DNA from: Planctomycetota bacterium
Lineage (GTDB): Bacteria > Planctomycetota > Phycisphaerae > Phycisphaerales > SM1A02
Length of the DNA stretch: 42,074 nucleotides
Reading direction: 5' to 3'
Assembly: GCA_009926625.1 (NCBI GenBank)
Contig: RFON01000023.1
Location: forward strand, 1 to 42,074
Each line of letters starts with the position of its first letter. Positions within the stretch are counted from its first letter, which is position 1. Below are positions 1 through 7,798 of the stretch, in pieces. The position numbers and the translations under genes were made by a program. The notes under the pieces were generated by a model. It ran no database searches, had not been told where the DNA came from, and was given only the letters and a program-made list of their open reading frames with translations.

Positions 1-1807
1 AGGCGCGGATGACGAGCAGTCCCGCGTACTCGCCTTGCGACCCGGCGTTGGGCTGCAGGCTGATCGCCGCGAAGCCCGTGATTTCACACAGCCACGACTC
101 GAGCGAGCGGAAGAGTTCCGCGTAGCCGCGCCACTGTTCAGCGGGCGCAAAGGGGTGCATTTGCCCGAACTCCGGCCAGGTGACCGGCACCATCTCGCTG
201 GTGGCGTTCAACTTCATCGTGCACGACCCGAGCGTGATCATCGAGTGCACGAGGCTCAGGTCCTTCGACACGAGTCGGTGGATGTACCGAAGCAGTTCAT
301 GCTCGCCGTGATACGAGTGGAACACGGGGCTTGTCATGAACGCCGTCGACCGCTGGAAAACGGGTGGAATGCAAGGCGAACCCGCATCGACCGACGGGGC
401 ACCCTTCGACTGCGCACCAGCGAAGAGTCCGAGGAGGACATTGGCGTCAGCCTGCGAAGTGACTTCGTCGAGCGTGATGCCGATGGAGCCATCCGCATAG
501 TGCCGCAGGTTGATGCCCGCTGCGCCCGCCGCCGCGTGAACATCCGCGGCGCTTCGTCCAGCGCCGAGCCGCACGCGCAGCGTGTCGAAGAATGCGCCGC
601 TCCCAACATCGTGACCGAGCGCGGCCAGTCCTCGCGCGAGCCCCGCTGTCAGCGCATGCACTCGTTCAGCGATGCGGCGCAGCCCATCGGGGCCGTGGTA
701 GACGCCGTACATGCCTGCCATGACGGCAAGCAGCACCTGTGCGGTGCAGATGTTGCTCGTGGCGCGGTCGCGCTTGATGTGCTGCTCGCGCGTTTGGATC
801 GCCATGCGGAGCGCGCGGTTGCCATGCGCATCGCGGGAGACGCCGATGATGCGCCCAGGCAACTTTCGCACGAGGGTCTCGCCTGTCGCGATGAACGCGG
901 CATGCGGACCGCCGAAGCCCATCGGGACGCCGAAGCGCTGCGCGCTCCCGACGGCGATGTCGGCTCCCCACGACGCAGGCGGCGCAAGCATCGTGAGTGC
1001 GAGCGGATCGCACGCGGCCACGAGCAGGGCTCCAGCATCGTGCAGGCGCTGCGCGAAATCGCGGTAGCACTCGATTCGCCCGTCCGTGGTCGGATATTGC
1101 ACGAGTGCGCCGCAGTAGTCCTTCGTCGGCGTGAAGGCGGCGGGGTTGCCGACCTCGATCCGAACACCGAGCCACTTGGCGCGGGTCTCGACGACTGCGA
1201 GCGTTTGCGGATGACAATCCTCCGAAACGAAGAAGGCAAGTCGAGTGCCATCAGACGCGGAGACGCACATGTGCATCGCCTCCGCTGCCGCGGTGCCCTC
1301 ATCGAGGAGTGATGACCCGGCAACCGGGAGCCCCGTGAGGTCGCTGATCATCGTCTGGAAGTTCAGCAGCGCTTCGAGGCGTCCCTGCGCGACCTCGGCT
1401 TGATAGGGGGTGTACGCGGTGTACCAAGCTGGATTCTCAAGGATGTTCCGTTGGATGACGCCAGGGACGAGTGTGTCCACATAGCCCATGCCGATGAAGG
1501 AGCGGTGGAGCACATTGCGCGATGCGATGCGCCGCAGCGATGCGAGCGTCTCCGCCTCGCCGCGGGCCGTGTAGCCGTGCGCGTTCGATCCGTCCTCGAG
1601 GCGCAGCGCCGACGGCAGGCGAATCGACTCGGGGACCGCCGATGCAATGAGCGCGTCCATGGACGGCACTCCGATTTCGGTGAGCATGCCCAGCACATCG
1701 CTGTCAGATGGTCCGATGTGGCGGCGAACAAATGTGTCCGTCGGCGCGAACGCTTCGGCGGATGTCGTGGCGGGGATGTTGGTACGCGGCTTCTGCAGCA
1801 TGGACAT
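1..1807 (-). CDS. gcvP: Glycine dehydrogenase (decarboxylating), P-protein, C-terminus outside window
   Basis: P-protein of the glycine cleavage system. It decarboxylates glycine with pyridoxal phosphate and passes the aminomethyl group to the lipoyl H-protein. The reading frame is open from an ATG at 1807 (alternative in-frame ATG at 1801) to the left edge, about 602 residues. Seen: the N-terminal motif FVRRHIG, the motif SFIGMGY, AYTPYQAEVAQGRLEALLNF, the segment SLLDEGTAAAEAM, and LGSCTMKLNA at the start of the second half-domain. The PLP-lysine region lies beyond the edge. Bacterial gcvP occurs either as one long chain or split into two subunits. Here the frame runs past the usual split point, so it is the long form. 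It is divergent from the M28 peptidase gene. No strong Shine-Dalgarno sequence precedes either start. Confidence 0.95.
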   Translation of the reverse strand, partial: MSMLQKPRTNIPATTSAEAFAPTDTFVRRHIGPSDSDVLGMLTEIGVPSMDALIASAVPESIRLPSALRLEDGSNAHGYTARGEAETLASLRRIASRNVLHRSFIGMGYVDTLVPGVIQRNILENPAWYTAYTPYQAEVAQGRLEALLNFQTMISDLTGLPVAGSSLLDEGTAAAEAMHMCVSASDGTRLAFFVSEDCHPQTLAVVETRAKWLGVRIEVGNPAAFTPTKDYCGALVQYPTTDGRIECYRDFAQRLHDAGALLVAACDPLALTMLAPPASWGADIAVGSAQRFGVPMGFGGPHAAFIATGETLVRKLPGRIIGVSRDAHGNRALRMAIQTREQHIKRDRATSNICTAQVLLAVMAGMYGVYHGPDGLRRIAERVHALTAGLARGLAALGHDVGSGAFFDTLRVRLGAGRSAADVHAAAGAAGINLRHYADGSIGITLDEVTSQADANVLLGLFAGAQSKGAPSVDAGSPCIPPVFQRSTAFMTSPVFHSYHGEHELLRYIHRLVSKDLSLVHSMITLGSCTMKLNATSEMVPVTWPEFGQMHPFAPAEQWRGYAELFRSLESWLCEITGFAAISLQPNAGSQGEYAGLLVIRA

Positions 1808-1885
1808 GGATTTCACGAGTATAGGACGCGCGATCATCCGACGATCGCTTCTTGCGCGCGCTTCGATCGGACTATGCTCGCCGCA
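1808..1885. promoter_or_regulatory. Divergent intergenic region between gcvP and the M28 peptidase gene
   Basis: This 78-base spacer lies between two outward-facing genes and must hold or overlap both promoters unless transcripts start further inside. I see no convincing -35/-10 pair, no glycine-riboswitch-like tandem structure and no strong inverted repeat. Confidence 0.3.
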
Positions 1886-4024
1886 ATGCCCACTCGACCT
1901 TTGCCTACGAGACCCGTGTTTTCCGCGGCCCTCGCGCTGTCCGTTCTGGCTGCTGCGTGTGCGCAGTCGAAGGTTCCGACTTCAGCGTCGACGTCGGAGG
2001 CATCTCCAGCTGCCGCCATCGCGGTGTCGGATCCGCCGATTGCACCGCCCGCCCAAGGCAAGGTGATCGAAGGTCGTGTTGATCCCTACTCCTACCAGCC
2101 GAAGGATGATGGATCGCAAGTCGACCTGCGAAAGTTGTTCGAGGGACTCGGGCCAGTCGCGACCGAGTGGTATCAGCATGTTCTCACGCTTTCGAACCCG
2201 TTCTTCGAGGGACGCCTGCCCGCCTCGCGCGGCAGCATCATCGCCGGCGAGTACATCGAGTTCTACTTCAAGCAGTCGGGGCTCGAGCCCGCGTTCCCTG
2301 CGCCCGTGGAGACGAAGGGGCTCGACCCGACGATCGTTGCTGCGTCGAGTGAAGGCGCACTGCAGCCGCCGAGTTCCCCATCGCCGCATCCTGAGTGGAC
2401 GAATTGGCGTCAGCCGTTCGATGTCGCTGGTGGTGGAGCGAAGGTGCTGTCGGCTTCCGCTTCGTGGAACGCCGCTGGGCAGCCCGCACAGCAACTGAAG
2501 GCGCGTTCAGGATTCTCCGCACTTGGCAACAGCGGATCTGGAAAGGTCACCGCGCCACTTGCGTTCGCGGGATACGCCATCGATGAGGGGCGCGATGGAT
2601 ATTCGTCCTTCGGCGAGCAGGTGGAGGATTTCACGGGTCGGGTGGTGCTCTTCTTCCGCTACGAGCCGCTCGACGAGGATGGCCGAAGTCGCTGGGCGGA
2701 TCGGCGCTTCAGTCCGTATGCGGCGGTCGCACCGAAGATGGAGGCGATCATTGCGCGCAAGCCAGCGGCCATTGTGATGGTGAATCCGCCAGGGGCGCGC
2801 GATGGACGGCGGCAACTGGAGAACAGCGAGTCGAGTCGATTTGGTGCGCGCCTCGATGTGCCGGTGATTCAGATTTCGACGGAGGAGGCGGAGAAGATCG
2901 TGCAGGCCGCGGATCCACAGGGGCGCTCGCTGCTCGACCTTCGCAAGTTGTGCGATGAGGGCTCACTGAAGCCGATGATGCTGCGCGACGAGGTCACGCT
3001 GACTGTCGAAACACAGATGAGTGATGGCGTGATCCACACGGACAACATTGGAGGAGTCTTGCGCGGGAAGGGAGCACTCGCGGATCAGTGGGTCATCGTT
3101 GGCGCGCACTATGACCATGTGGGCTTCGGTGACTACGGTGCTGACCCATCGAACCGCGGCAAGTTGCACCCTGGTGCAGACGACAATGCTTCGGGAACGG
3201 CTGCGATGCTCTGCACGGTCAAGGCACTTGCCGATCGTTACCGAGCCGAGAGCGCGCCAGCGGATCTTCGTTCGGTTCTCTTCATGGCGTTCAGCGCGGA
3301 AGAGGTCGGGCTGGACGGGAGTGCGCACTGGACCCGCAATCCCACACTGTCCAACGAACAGGTGCAGGCAATGATCAACCTCGACATGGTCGGACGCATG
3401 CGCGGCGATGAGTTGGCGGTGGGCGGAACAGGGAGCGCGAAGGACTTCATGGCTTTCCTGAATCCTGTCTTCACGGAAAGCGGACTGACGATTCGCGCAG
3501 ATCCCTCGGGTCGCGGCCCAAGCGATCACGCGAGCTTCTATCGCGCGGGCATTCCAGTGCTGTTCCTCTTCACAGGAACGCACGACGATTATCACAAGCC
3601 ATCGGACCGTGGTTTCACCGTGAACCCAGCGGGCGCTGCCCGCGTTGTCGCGCTGACGGAAGCGTTGACGATGGGCTTGGCAACACGCAGCGAAAAGTTG
3701 GAGTTCCAGTCGACGGACAACGCGGCAACGAGCGGTCGCCGCTCCGGCGCACGCGTGCGCTTGGGCGTGATGCCTGGGTACGGGGACGCGGGCGTCGAGG
3801 GTGTGCGCGTCGATGGTGTGAGCGCGGAGACCGCCGCGGCCGACGCGGGCATTCAAGAGGGCGATGTTCTGGTGGGCTGGAATGGAACGCAGTTGAACAG
3901 CCCCGCGGACATGATGGAACGCCTCCGCGAACACAGTCCTGGTGATGAAGTCACGATCACGCTCAAGCGCGGCGATGCCAAGTTGGAAGTGAAAGTCGCG
4001 CTGCGGGCGGCGAAGTCCGAGTGA
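1886..4024 (+). CDS. M28 family zinc metallopeptidase lipoprotein with C-terminal PDZ domain
   Basis: Predicted exported zinc aminopeptidase/carboxypeptidase-type enzyme, 712 residues. The N-terminus has a lipoprotein-type signal with lipobox LAAAC near residues 18-22, so it is probably membrane-anchored outside the cytoplasm. Metal ligands expected for M28 are present: H408 in AHYDH, the Asp pair in GADDNASG (from D432), E473 next to catalytic base E472 in SAEE, D500 in NLDMVGR and H570 in DYHKPSD. A PA-like insert precedes the peptidase core. A PDZ domain occupies roughly residues 620-705 (motif AGIQEGDVLVGWNG). Start: ATG 1886 puts the signal peptide directly at the N-terminus; ATG 1874 is in frame and possible. 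The stop overlaps the GTG start of the fucosidase gene (GTGA), suggesting co-translation. Confidence 0.92.
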   Translation: MPTRPLPTRPVFSAALALSVLAAACAQSKVPTSASTSEASPAAAIAVSDPPIAPPAQGKVIEGRVDPYSYQPKDDGSQVDLRKLFEGLGPVATEWYQHVLTLSNPFFEGRLPASRGSIIAGEYIEFYFKQSGLEPAFPAPVETKGLDPTIVAASSEGALQPPSSPSPHPEWTNWRQPFDVAGGGAKVLSASASWNAAGQPAQQLKARSGFSALGNSGSGKVTAPLAFAGYAIDEGRDGYSSFGEQVEDFTGRVVLFFRYEPLDEDGRSRWADRRFSPYAAVAPKMEAIIARKPAAIVMVNPPGARDGRRQLENSESSRFGARLDVPVIQISTEEAEKIVQAADPQGRSLLDLRKLCDEGSLKPMMLRDEVTLTVETQMSDGVIHTDNIGGVLRGKGALADQWVIVGAHYDHVGFGDYGADPSNRGKLHPGADDNASGTAAMLCTVKALADRYRAESAPADLRSVLFMAFSAEEVGLDGSAHWTRNPTLSNEQVQAMINLDMVGRMRGDELAVGGTGSAKDFMAFLNPVFTESGLTIRADPSGRGPSDHASFYRAGIPVLFLFTGTHDDYHKPSDRGFTVNPAGAARVVALTEALTMGLATRSEKLEFQSTDNAATSGRRSGARVRLGVMPGYGDAGVEGVRVDGVSAETAAADAGIQEGDVLVGWNGTQLNSPADMMERLREHSPGDEVTITLKRGDAKLEVKVALRAAKSE

Positions 4025-6618
4025 CGAAGATGCGCGCGCGCGCCAAAGTGTTGCGCTGCGCGGTGCCGCTCTGGATGGCGGTCGTGGCGGCTTCCTCGCC
4101 TGCGCAGACCACGATGGATGCGGCTCAGGATCACGCTGCGCCCGTGCGCTGCACCATCGCGCCATCGGCAGATCCCGCGCCGGGTGGTTTGGTGCTTTGG
4201 TACGAACAGCCGGCTTCCAAGTGGACGGAGGCACTTCCAGTCGGCAATGGAAGGATCGGTGCCATGGTGTTCGGCGGCGTTGTGAGGGAACGCATCCAGT
4301 TGAACGAGTGTTCCGTCTGGCAAGGGCGCCGTGGGAGCAGGCCGGTGCCCGACTCCGCATCGTCCCTTGCGTCGATCCGTCGAATGCTCTTCGAGGGTCG
4401 CTACAAGGAGGGACAGGCGGCGGCGGCGCGCGAACTCCTGTGTGATGCGATCGAGGATTCGTATCAGACGCTCGGCGACCTGCTGATCGAGTCACCGCTC
4501 GCGACCGATGCGAGTGAGTACCGACGGGGGCTCGACATCGGGACGTGCACGGCGGTCACCAGTTGGGTCGACCGCGGCTTTCGCTGCACGCGAACGGTCT
4601 TCGCATCGCGCGCGGCGCCTGCGCTCGTCGTGCGCCAGCACACGGAGGAACCCGCGGGACTCTTCGTTCGCATTGCGCTGCGCCGGGAGCGTTCCTGTGA
4701 CGCATGCGAGCAAACGACGATGGCAAGCGTCGACGGCGGCCGCGCACGCATCCGACTTCGCGGGGCGACTGCGTCCGATGCGGGAAGCGGCGTGCGCTTC
4801 GCTGCGGATGCGATCATCAATTGTGAAGGCGGATCAATCGCGGTGGATGGTGATGGCATCGCGGTGCGTGCAGCCAACGCAGTGACGATCACGCTTGTGG
4901 CGGCGACGGACTTCCCGTTCGTCGGTGCCGGGGCTGCGGGGGCCATGAAGTCGCTGCGCGCCGGGGCGGATCCTGCGCGCCCCGATCCAGACTCGCTGAT
5001 CGCAGCATCGGCTGCCGCAAGCGCGATGCCGTTCAGCAAGTTGCAGTCGGATCATGAGGCTGCATGGAAGCGCGACTTCAACCGCCTCGAAGTCGAGTTC
5101 GGTCCGCCCGCGGTGGAACTGGAGAAGTTGCCGACCGACCAGCGGTTGCGGCGCGTGGGCGAGGGAGCCGTCGACCCAGGTCTCGCAGCGTTGTATGTGC
5201 AATTCGCGCGGATGCTGTTGCTCGCTTCCAGTGTCGCTGGCGGGCTGCCTTCGAATCTGCAGGGAATCTGGAGCGAGCATCTGCATGCGCCGTGGAACGC
5301 GGACTACCACCTCAACATCAATCTGCAGATGAACTATTGGCCCGCCGAGGTCCTGCATCTTCCATCGACGGTGGCGCCGCTGACGGACTTCGTGGAACGC
5401 CTCGCGCTCGATGGTGCGGTGACCGCGCGTCGCATGTACGGGGCGTCGGGCTGGATGGCGCACCACTGCACGGATGCTTGGGCGTGGACCGTGCCAAGTC
5501 ATCGCACGACAGTGTGGTCGTTGTGGCCGCATGGCGGCGGGTGGATTTCGCAGACCATCCATGACCACTGGGACTTCGGGCGTGACCCGCGCTATCTGCG
5601 CGAGCAGGCGTTCCCGTTGGTGCGCGGATGTGCGGCGTTCTACCTCGACTGGCTCTGCGAGGATCCAGACCGTCACGATCTCGTCGGCGGCCCGAGTGCA
5701 TCCCCTGAGAACGCGTTCCTGCTGCCCGATGGATCCGCGGCGGATACGGCGATGGGCAATGCGATGGATCAGATGATCGCCTTTGATGTCCTGCGCAACT
5801 TCCTCGAAGAGGCGCGTGCGCTCGGGATTGCAGCATCCGATGATCCGCTTGTGTCGCGGGCGGAGGAAACGCTGAAGCGACTTCGTGCGCCACAGATTGG
5901 TTCGGATGGGCGATTGCTTGAGTGGGCGGAGCCGTGGCCCGAGGCTGAGCCTGGGCATCGCCACATGAGCCACTTGTTTGCACTGCATCCAGGGCGGCAG
6001 ATCACGCCGCAAGATCATCCGCAGCTGGCGGCTGCCGCACGGAAGTCGCTCGACGAGCGGCTTCGACATGGTGGCGGTCACACGGGCTGGAGTCGTGCAT
6101 GGCTGATGCTCTTCTTCGCGCGGCTGCAGGAGGGTCAGCGGGCGTTCGAGAACCTGCAGCAACTCCTCGCGCGCAGCACGCTGCCGAATCTCTTCGACGA
6201 TCATCCGCCTTTCCAGATCGATGGCAACTTCGGTGCGGCCGCGGGCATCGCTGAGATGCTCGTGCAGTCACACCGCGAGGTAGCGGGCGATTCCCGTTCG
6301 CAGGACAGTGGCTCGGGTCATGTGATCGCGCTGCTGCCTGCGCTGCCGGCAGAGTGGTCGCGTGGATCGGTGCGCGGACTGCGAGCGCGCGGCGCCGTCG
6401 AGATCGACATCATGTGGTCGGAGCGGCGGCTGCTGTTCGCGGTGCTCCGCGCGTCGGGGCAGGAGCCACTGCGGATCGCATGGCCTGGCGATGCGCCTGC
6501 GCCGATCGTCACGCGGATTGCGGCCAACGAGGCGTTGGAGTGCAAGCGCAACGGCGACTGGATCCAAGTCGCGCCCGCAGGGGTTGCTGGCAGCTACCGA
6601 ATCGCCCCTGCGCGCTGA
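4021..6618 (+). CDS. Glycoside hydrolase family 95, alpha-L-fucosidase type, secreted
   Basis: Predicted inverting alpha-fucosidase (or alpha-galactosidase, also known in GH95), 865 residues, with a Sec-type signal ending near ASSPAQ. The N-terminal GH95 hallmark LPVGNGRIGAMVFGG follows LWYEQPASKWTEA. Residues matching the characterised bifidobacterial AfcA active site are visible: N432 and N434 in HLNINLQMNYWPAE, the general acid E563 in ASPENAFLL, and D734 in FQIDGNFGAAAG. Length fits the family. The GTG start overlaps the peptidase stop by four bases; an ATG three codons in is an alternative. The pairing with an exported peptidase suggests breakdown of fucosylated glycoprotein or algal polysaccharide; the substrate is not shown by sequence. 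Confidence 0.93.
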   Translation: MTKMRARAKVLRCAVPLWMAVVAASSPAQTTMDAAQDHAAPVRCTIAPSADPAPGGLVLWYEQPASKWTEALPVGNGRIGAMVFGGVVRERIQLNECSVWQGRRGSRPVPDSASSLASIRRMLFEGRYKEGQAAAARELLCDAIEDSYQTLGDLLIESPLATDASEYRRGLDIGTCTAVTSWVDRGFRCTRTVFASRAAPALVVRQHTEEPAGLFVRIALRRERSCDACEQTTMASVDGGRARIRLRGATASDAGSGVRFAADAIINCEGGSIAVDGDGIAVRAANAVTITLVAATDFPFVGAGAAGAMKSLRAGADPARPDPDSLIAASAAASAMPFSKLQSDHEAAWKRDFNRLEVEFGPPAVELEKLPTDQRLRRVGEGAVDPGLAALYVQFARMLLLASSVAGGLPSNLQGIWSEHLHAPWNADYHLNINLQMNYWPAEVLHLPSTVAPLTDFVERLALDGAVTARRMYGASGWMAHHCTDAWAWTVPSHRTTVWSLWPHGGGWISQTIHDHWDFGRDPRYLREQAFPLVRGCAAFYLDWLCEDPDRHDLVGGPSASPENAFLLPDGSAADTAMGNAMDQMIAFDVLRNFLEEARALGIAASDDPLVSRAEETLKRLRAPQIGSDGRLLEWAEPWPEAEPGHRHMSHLFALHPGRQITPQDHPQLAAAARKSLDERLRHGGGHTGWSRAWLMLFFARLQEGQRAFENLQQLLARSTLPNLFDDHPPFQIDGNFGAAAGIAEMLVQSHREVAGDSRSQDSGSGHVIALLPALPAEWSRGSVRGLRARGAVEIDIMWSERRLLFAVLRASGQEPLRIAWPGDAPAPIVTRIAANEALECKRNGDWIQVAPAGVAGSYRIAPAR

Positions 6619-6631
6619 ATCGTTCGTGCTG

Positions 6632-6647
6632 CGGGCAGGGTCGCCCG
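6632..6647. terminator. Possible weak hairpin between convergent genes
   Basis: Five-base stem CGGGC/GCCCG with a six-base loop, located between the fucosidase stop (6618) and the nuoA stop (6649). It lacks a T-tract on either side, so it is at best a weak bidirectional terminator and may be chance in GC-rich DNA. Confidence 0.2.
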
Positions 6648-6648
6648 A

Positions 6649-7029
6649 TCAATCCCAGCGGAAGACGCCCTTGCGCCATGCGTACACATAGGCGATCACG
6701 CTGGTGCCGACGAAGAAGCCGATTCGCGCAAGGAACAGAAGTGCCTCCGCGCTGCGCGGTTCCAATTGTGCGAAGGTGACCGCCCATGGATACAGGAAGA
6801 TGATCTCGACATCGAAGACGAGGAATGTCATCGCAAGGATGTAGAAGCGGACATTGAAGCGCTTGCGCGATGTACCGATCGCGTCCATGCCCGACTCGTA
6901 AGCGAGCCCTTTGACGGCGCCCTCGACGCGTGGGCCGAGCAGCATGCTCGCGACGACATTCACGATGGCGAAGCCGATCGCCATGGCGATGATCAGGATC
7001 ACTGGGAGATAGGACGCGGTGTCGCCCAT
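6649..7029 (-). CDS. nuoA: NADH-quinone oxidoreductase subunit A
   Basis: Small membrane subunit of respiratory complex I, 126 residues, with the three expected transmembrane segments (about 8-30, 65-85 and 92-115). Conserved features seen are YESGM after the first loop, RFNVRFYILAMTFLVFD, and EIIFLYPW. The length is normal. It is unusual in standing alone: the gene after it is convergent and the DNA before it is a tRNA and a DinB gene, so nuoB and the rest of the nuo operon are not adjacent. Confidence 0.96.
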   Translation of the reverse strand: MGDTASYLPVILIIAMAIGFAIVNVVASMLLGPRVEGAVKGLAYESGMDAIGTSRKRFNVRFYILAMTFLVFDVEIIFLYPWAVTFAQLEPRSAEALLFLARIGFFVGTSVIAYVYAWRKGVFRWD

Positions 7030-7079
7030 GGGGGTGACAGTCTAATGATCCGCGCCGCGTGGGGCGCGGCGAGAGTGAA

Positions 7080-7154
7080 TCGGGGCGGCCGGATTTGAAC
7101 CGACGACTTCCTGCTCCCAAAGCAGGCGCTCTAGCCAAGCTGAGCTACGCCCCG
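7080..7154 (-). tRNA. tRNA-Pro (anticodon TGG)
   Basis: Read on the minus strand, the 75 bases fold as a full cloverleaf: 7-bp acceptor stem CGGGGCG/CGCCCCG, D-arm GCTCAGCTTGGCTAGAGC, anticodon stem CCTGC/GCAGG with loop TTTGGGA (anticodon TGG, reading CCA), and T-arm GTCGG/CCGGC around TTCAAAT. The discriminator base is A at 7080. The 3' CCA is not encoded. Confidence 0.97.
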
Positions 7155-7201
7155 TGTGGGGGTGAGGAGTGTAGCAGCGAGTTCGCTCGACTCCTCGGGC
7201 A

Positions 7202-7735
7202 TCAGCCCATCGGGGAGCCGCAGCGCTCGCGCGCCCAAGCGATCCAAGAGGAGTCGGGAAGTGCCTTTCCCATACTGCGGAACATGAAGCTGATCTGCGC
7301 ATTGTGGTACAGCGCGTGGGTGGGAACCTGCATGCAGGCGTCGGACACTCGCTGCGAGTAGGTTCGCCCGTCGCGCGTTCGCTGCACGATGCGTTCACAC
7401 TCCTGCGGAGTCAGCGCATGCAGGAACGCATCCCATTCGAGGCGCGTTGACTTCCAGAGGCGTTCCACCGCATCGAGATCGGGACACTGCGCTGTCGTTG
7501 GCATCGTCACGCCATCGGCGCGGTTGGTGACGACTCGGATCCAGATGAACTCCGCGCCGCACAGATGGACCATCGTCTCAAACACGCTTCCGATGCCGAT
7601 GGGGAAGGCACGGTGGAGTTCCGCGTGGTCGAGCGTGCGCGCTGCGGTGAGCGTTCGAGTGGTCATCCACCGCAGCCACTGGTGCGCATCGCGGATGGTG
7701 GAAACGCCGCTGGTGTCGATGGTGTTCTGCATCAT
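7202..7735 (-). CDS. DinB-fold protein (four-helix, metal-binding)
   Basis: About 177 residues with the DinB/YfiT-type four-helix bundle signature: a first metal-ligand His in ETMVHLCGAEFIW and a pair in PTHALYHNAQ near the C-terminal third. Such proteins bind a divalent metal. Many act as thiol-dependent transferases or have no known role, so no reaction is assigned. Start: ATG at 7735 or the adjacent ATG at 7732; an upstream ATG at 7768 would add eleven residues of unremarkable sequence. It lies 47 bases upstream of the tRNA on the same strand. The 30 bases before it separate it from the end of the RCC1 gene. Confidence 0.8.
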   Translation of the reverse strand: MMQNTIDTSGVSTIRDAHQWLRWMTTRTLTAARTLDHAELHRAFPIGIGSVFETMVHLCGAEFIWIRVVTNRADGVTMPTTAQCPDLDAVERLWKSTRLEWDAFLHALTPQECERIVQRTRDGRTYSQRVSDACMQVPTHALYHNAQISFMFRSMGKALPDSSWIAWARERCGSPMG

Positions 7736-7798
7736 CGAAAGACTAACGGCGAGAGGGACCGCACACATCGGTCGAGTGAATGCGGCGGGCTGAGCTCT

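Noticed and set aside
35..1312. 425-codon open frame on the plus strand
   Set aside because: It lies opposite gcvP, whose protein matches its family throughout; the plus-strand product is Arg/His/Ala-rich without any recognisable motif. Antisense frames stay open easily in GC-rich DNA.
2963..4495. 510-codon open frame on the minus strand
   Set aside because: Antisense to the M28 peptidase and the start of the GH95 gene, crossing both; composition is that of a shadow frame.
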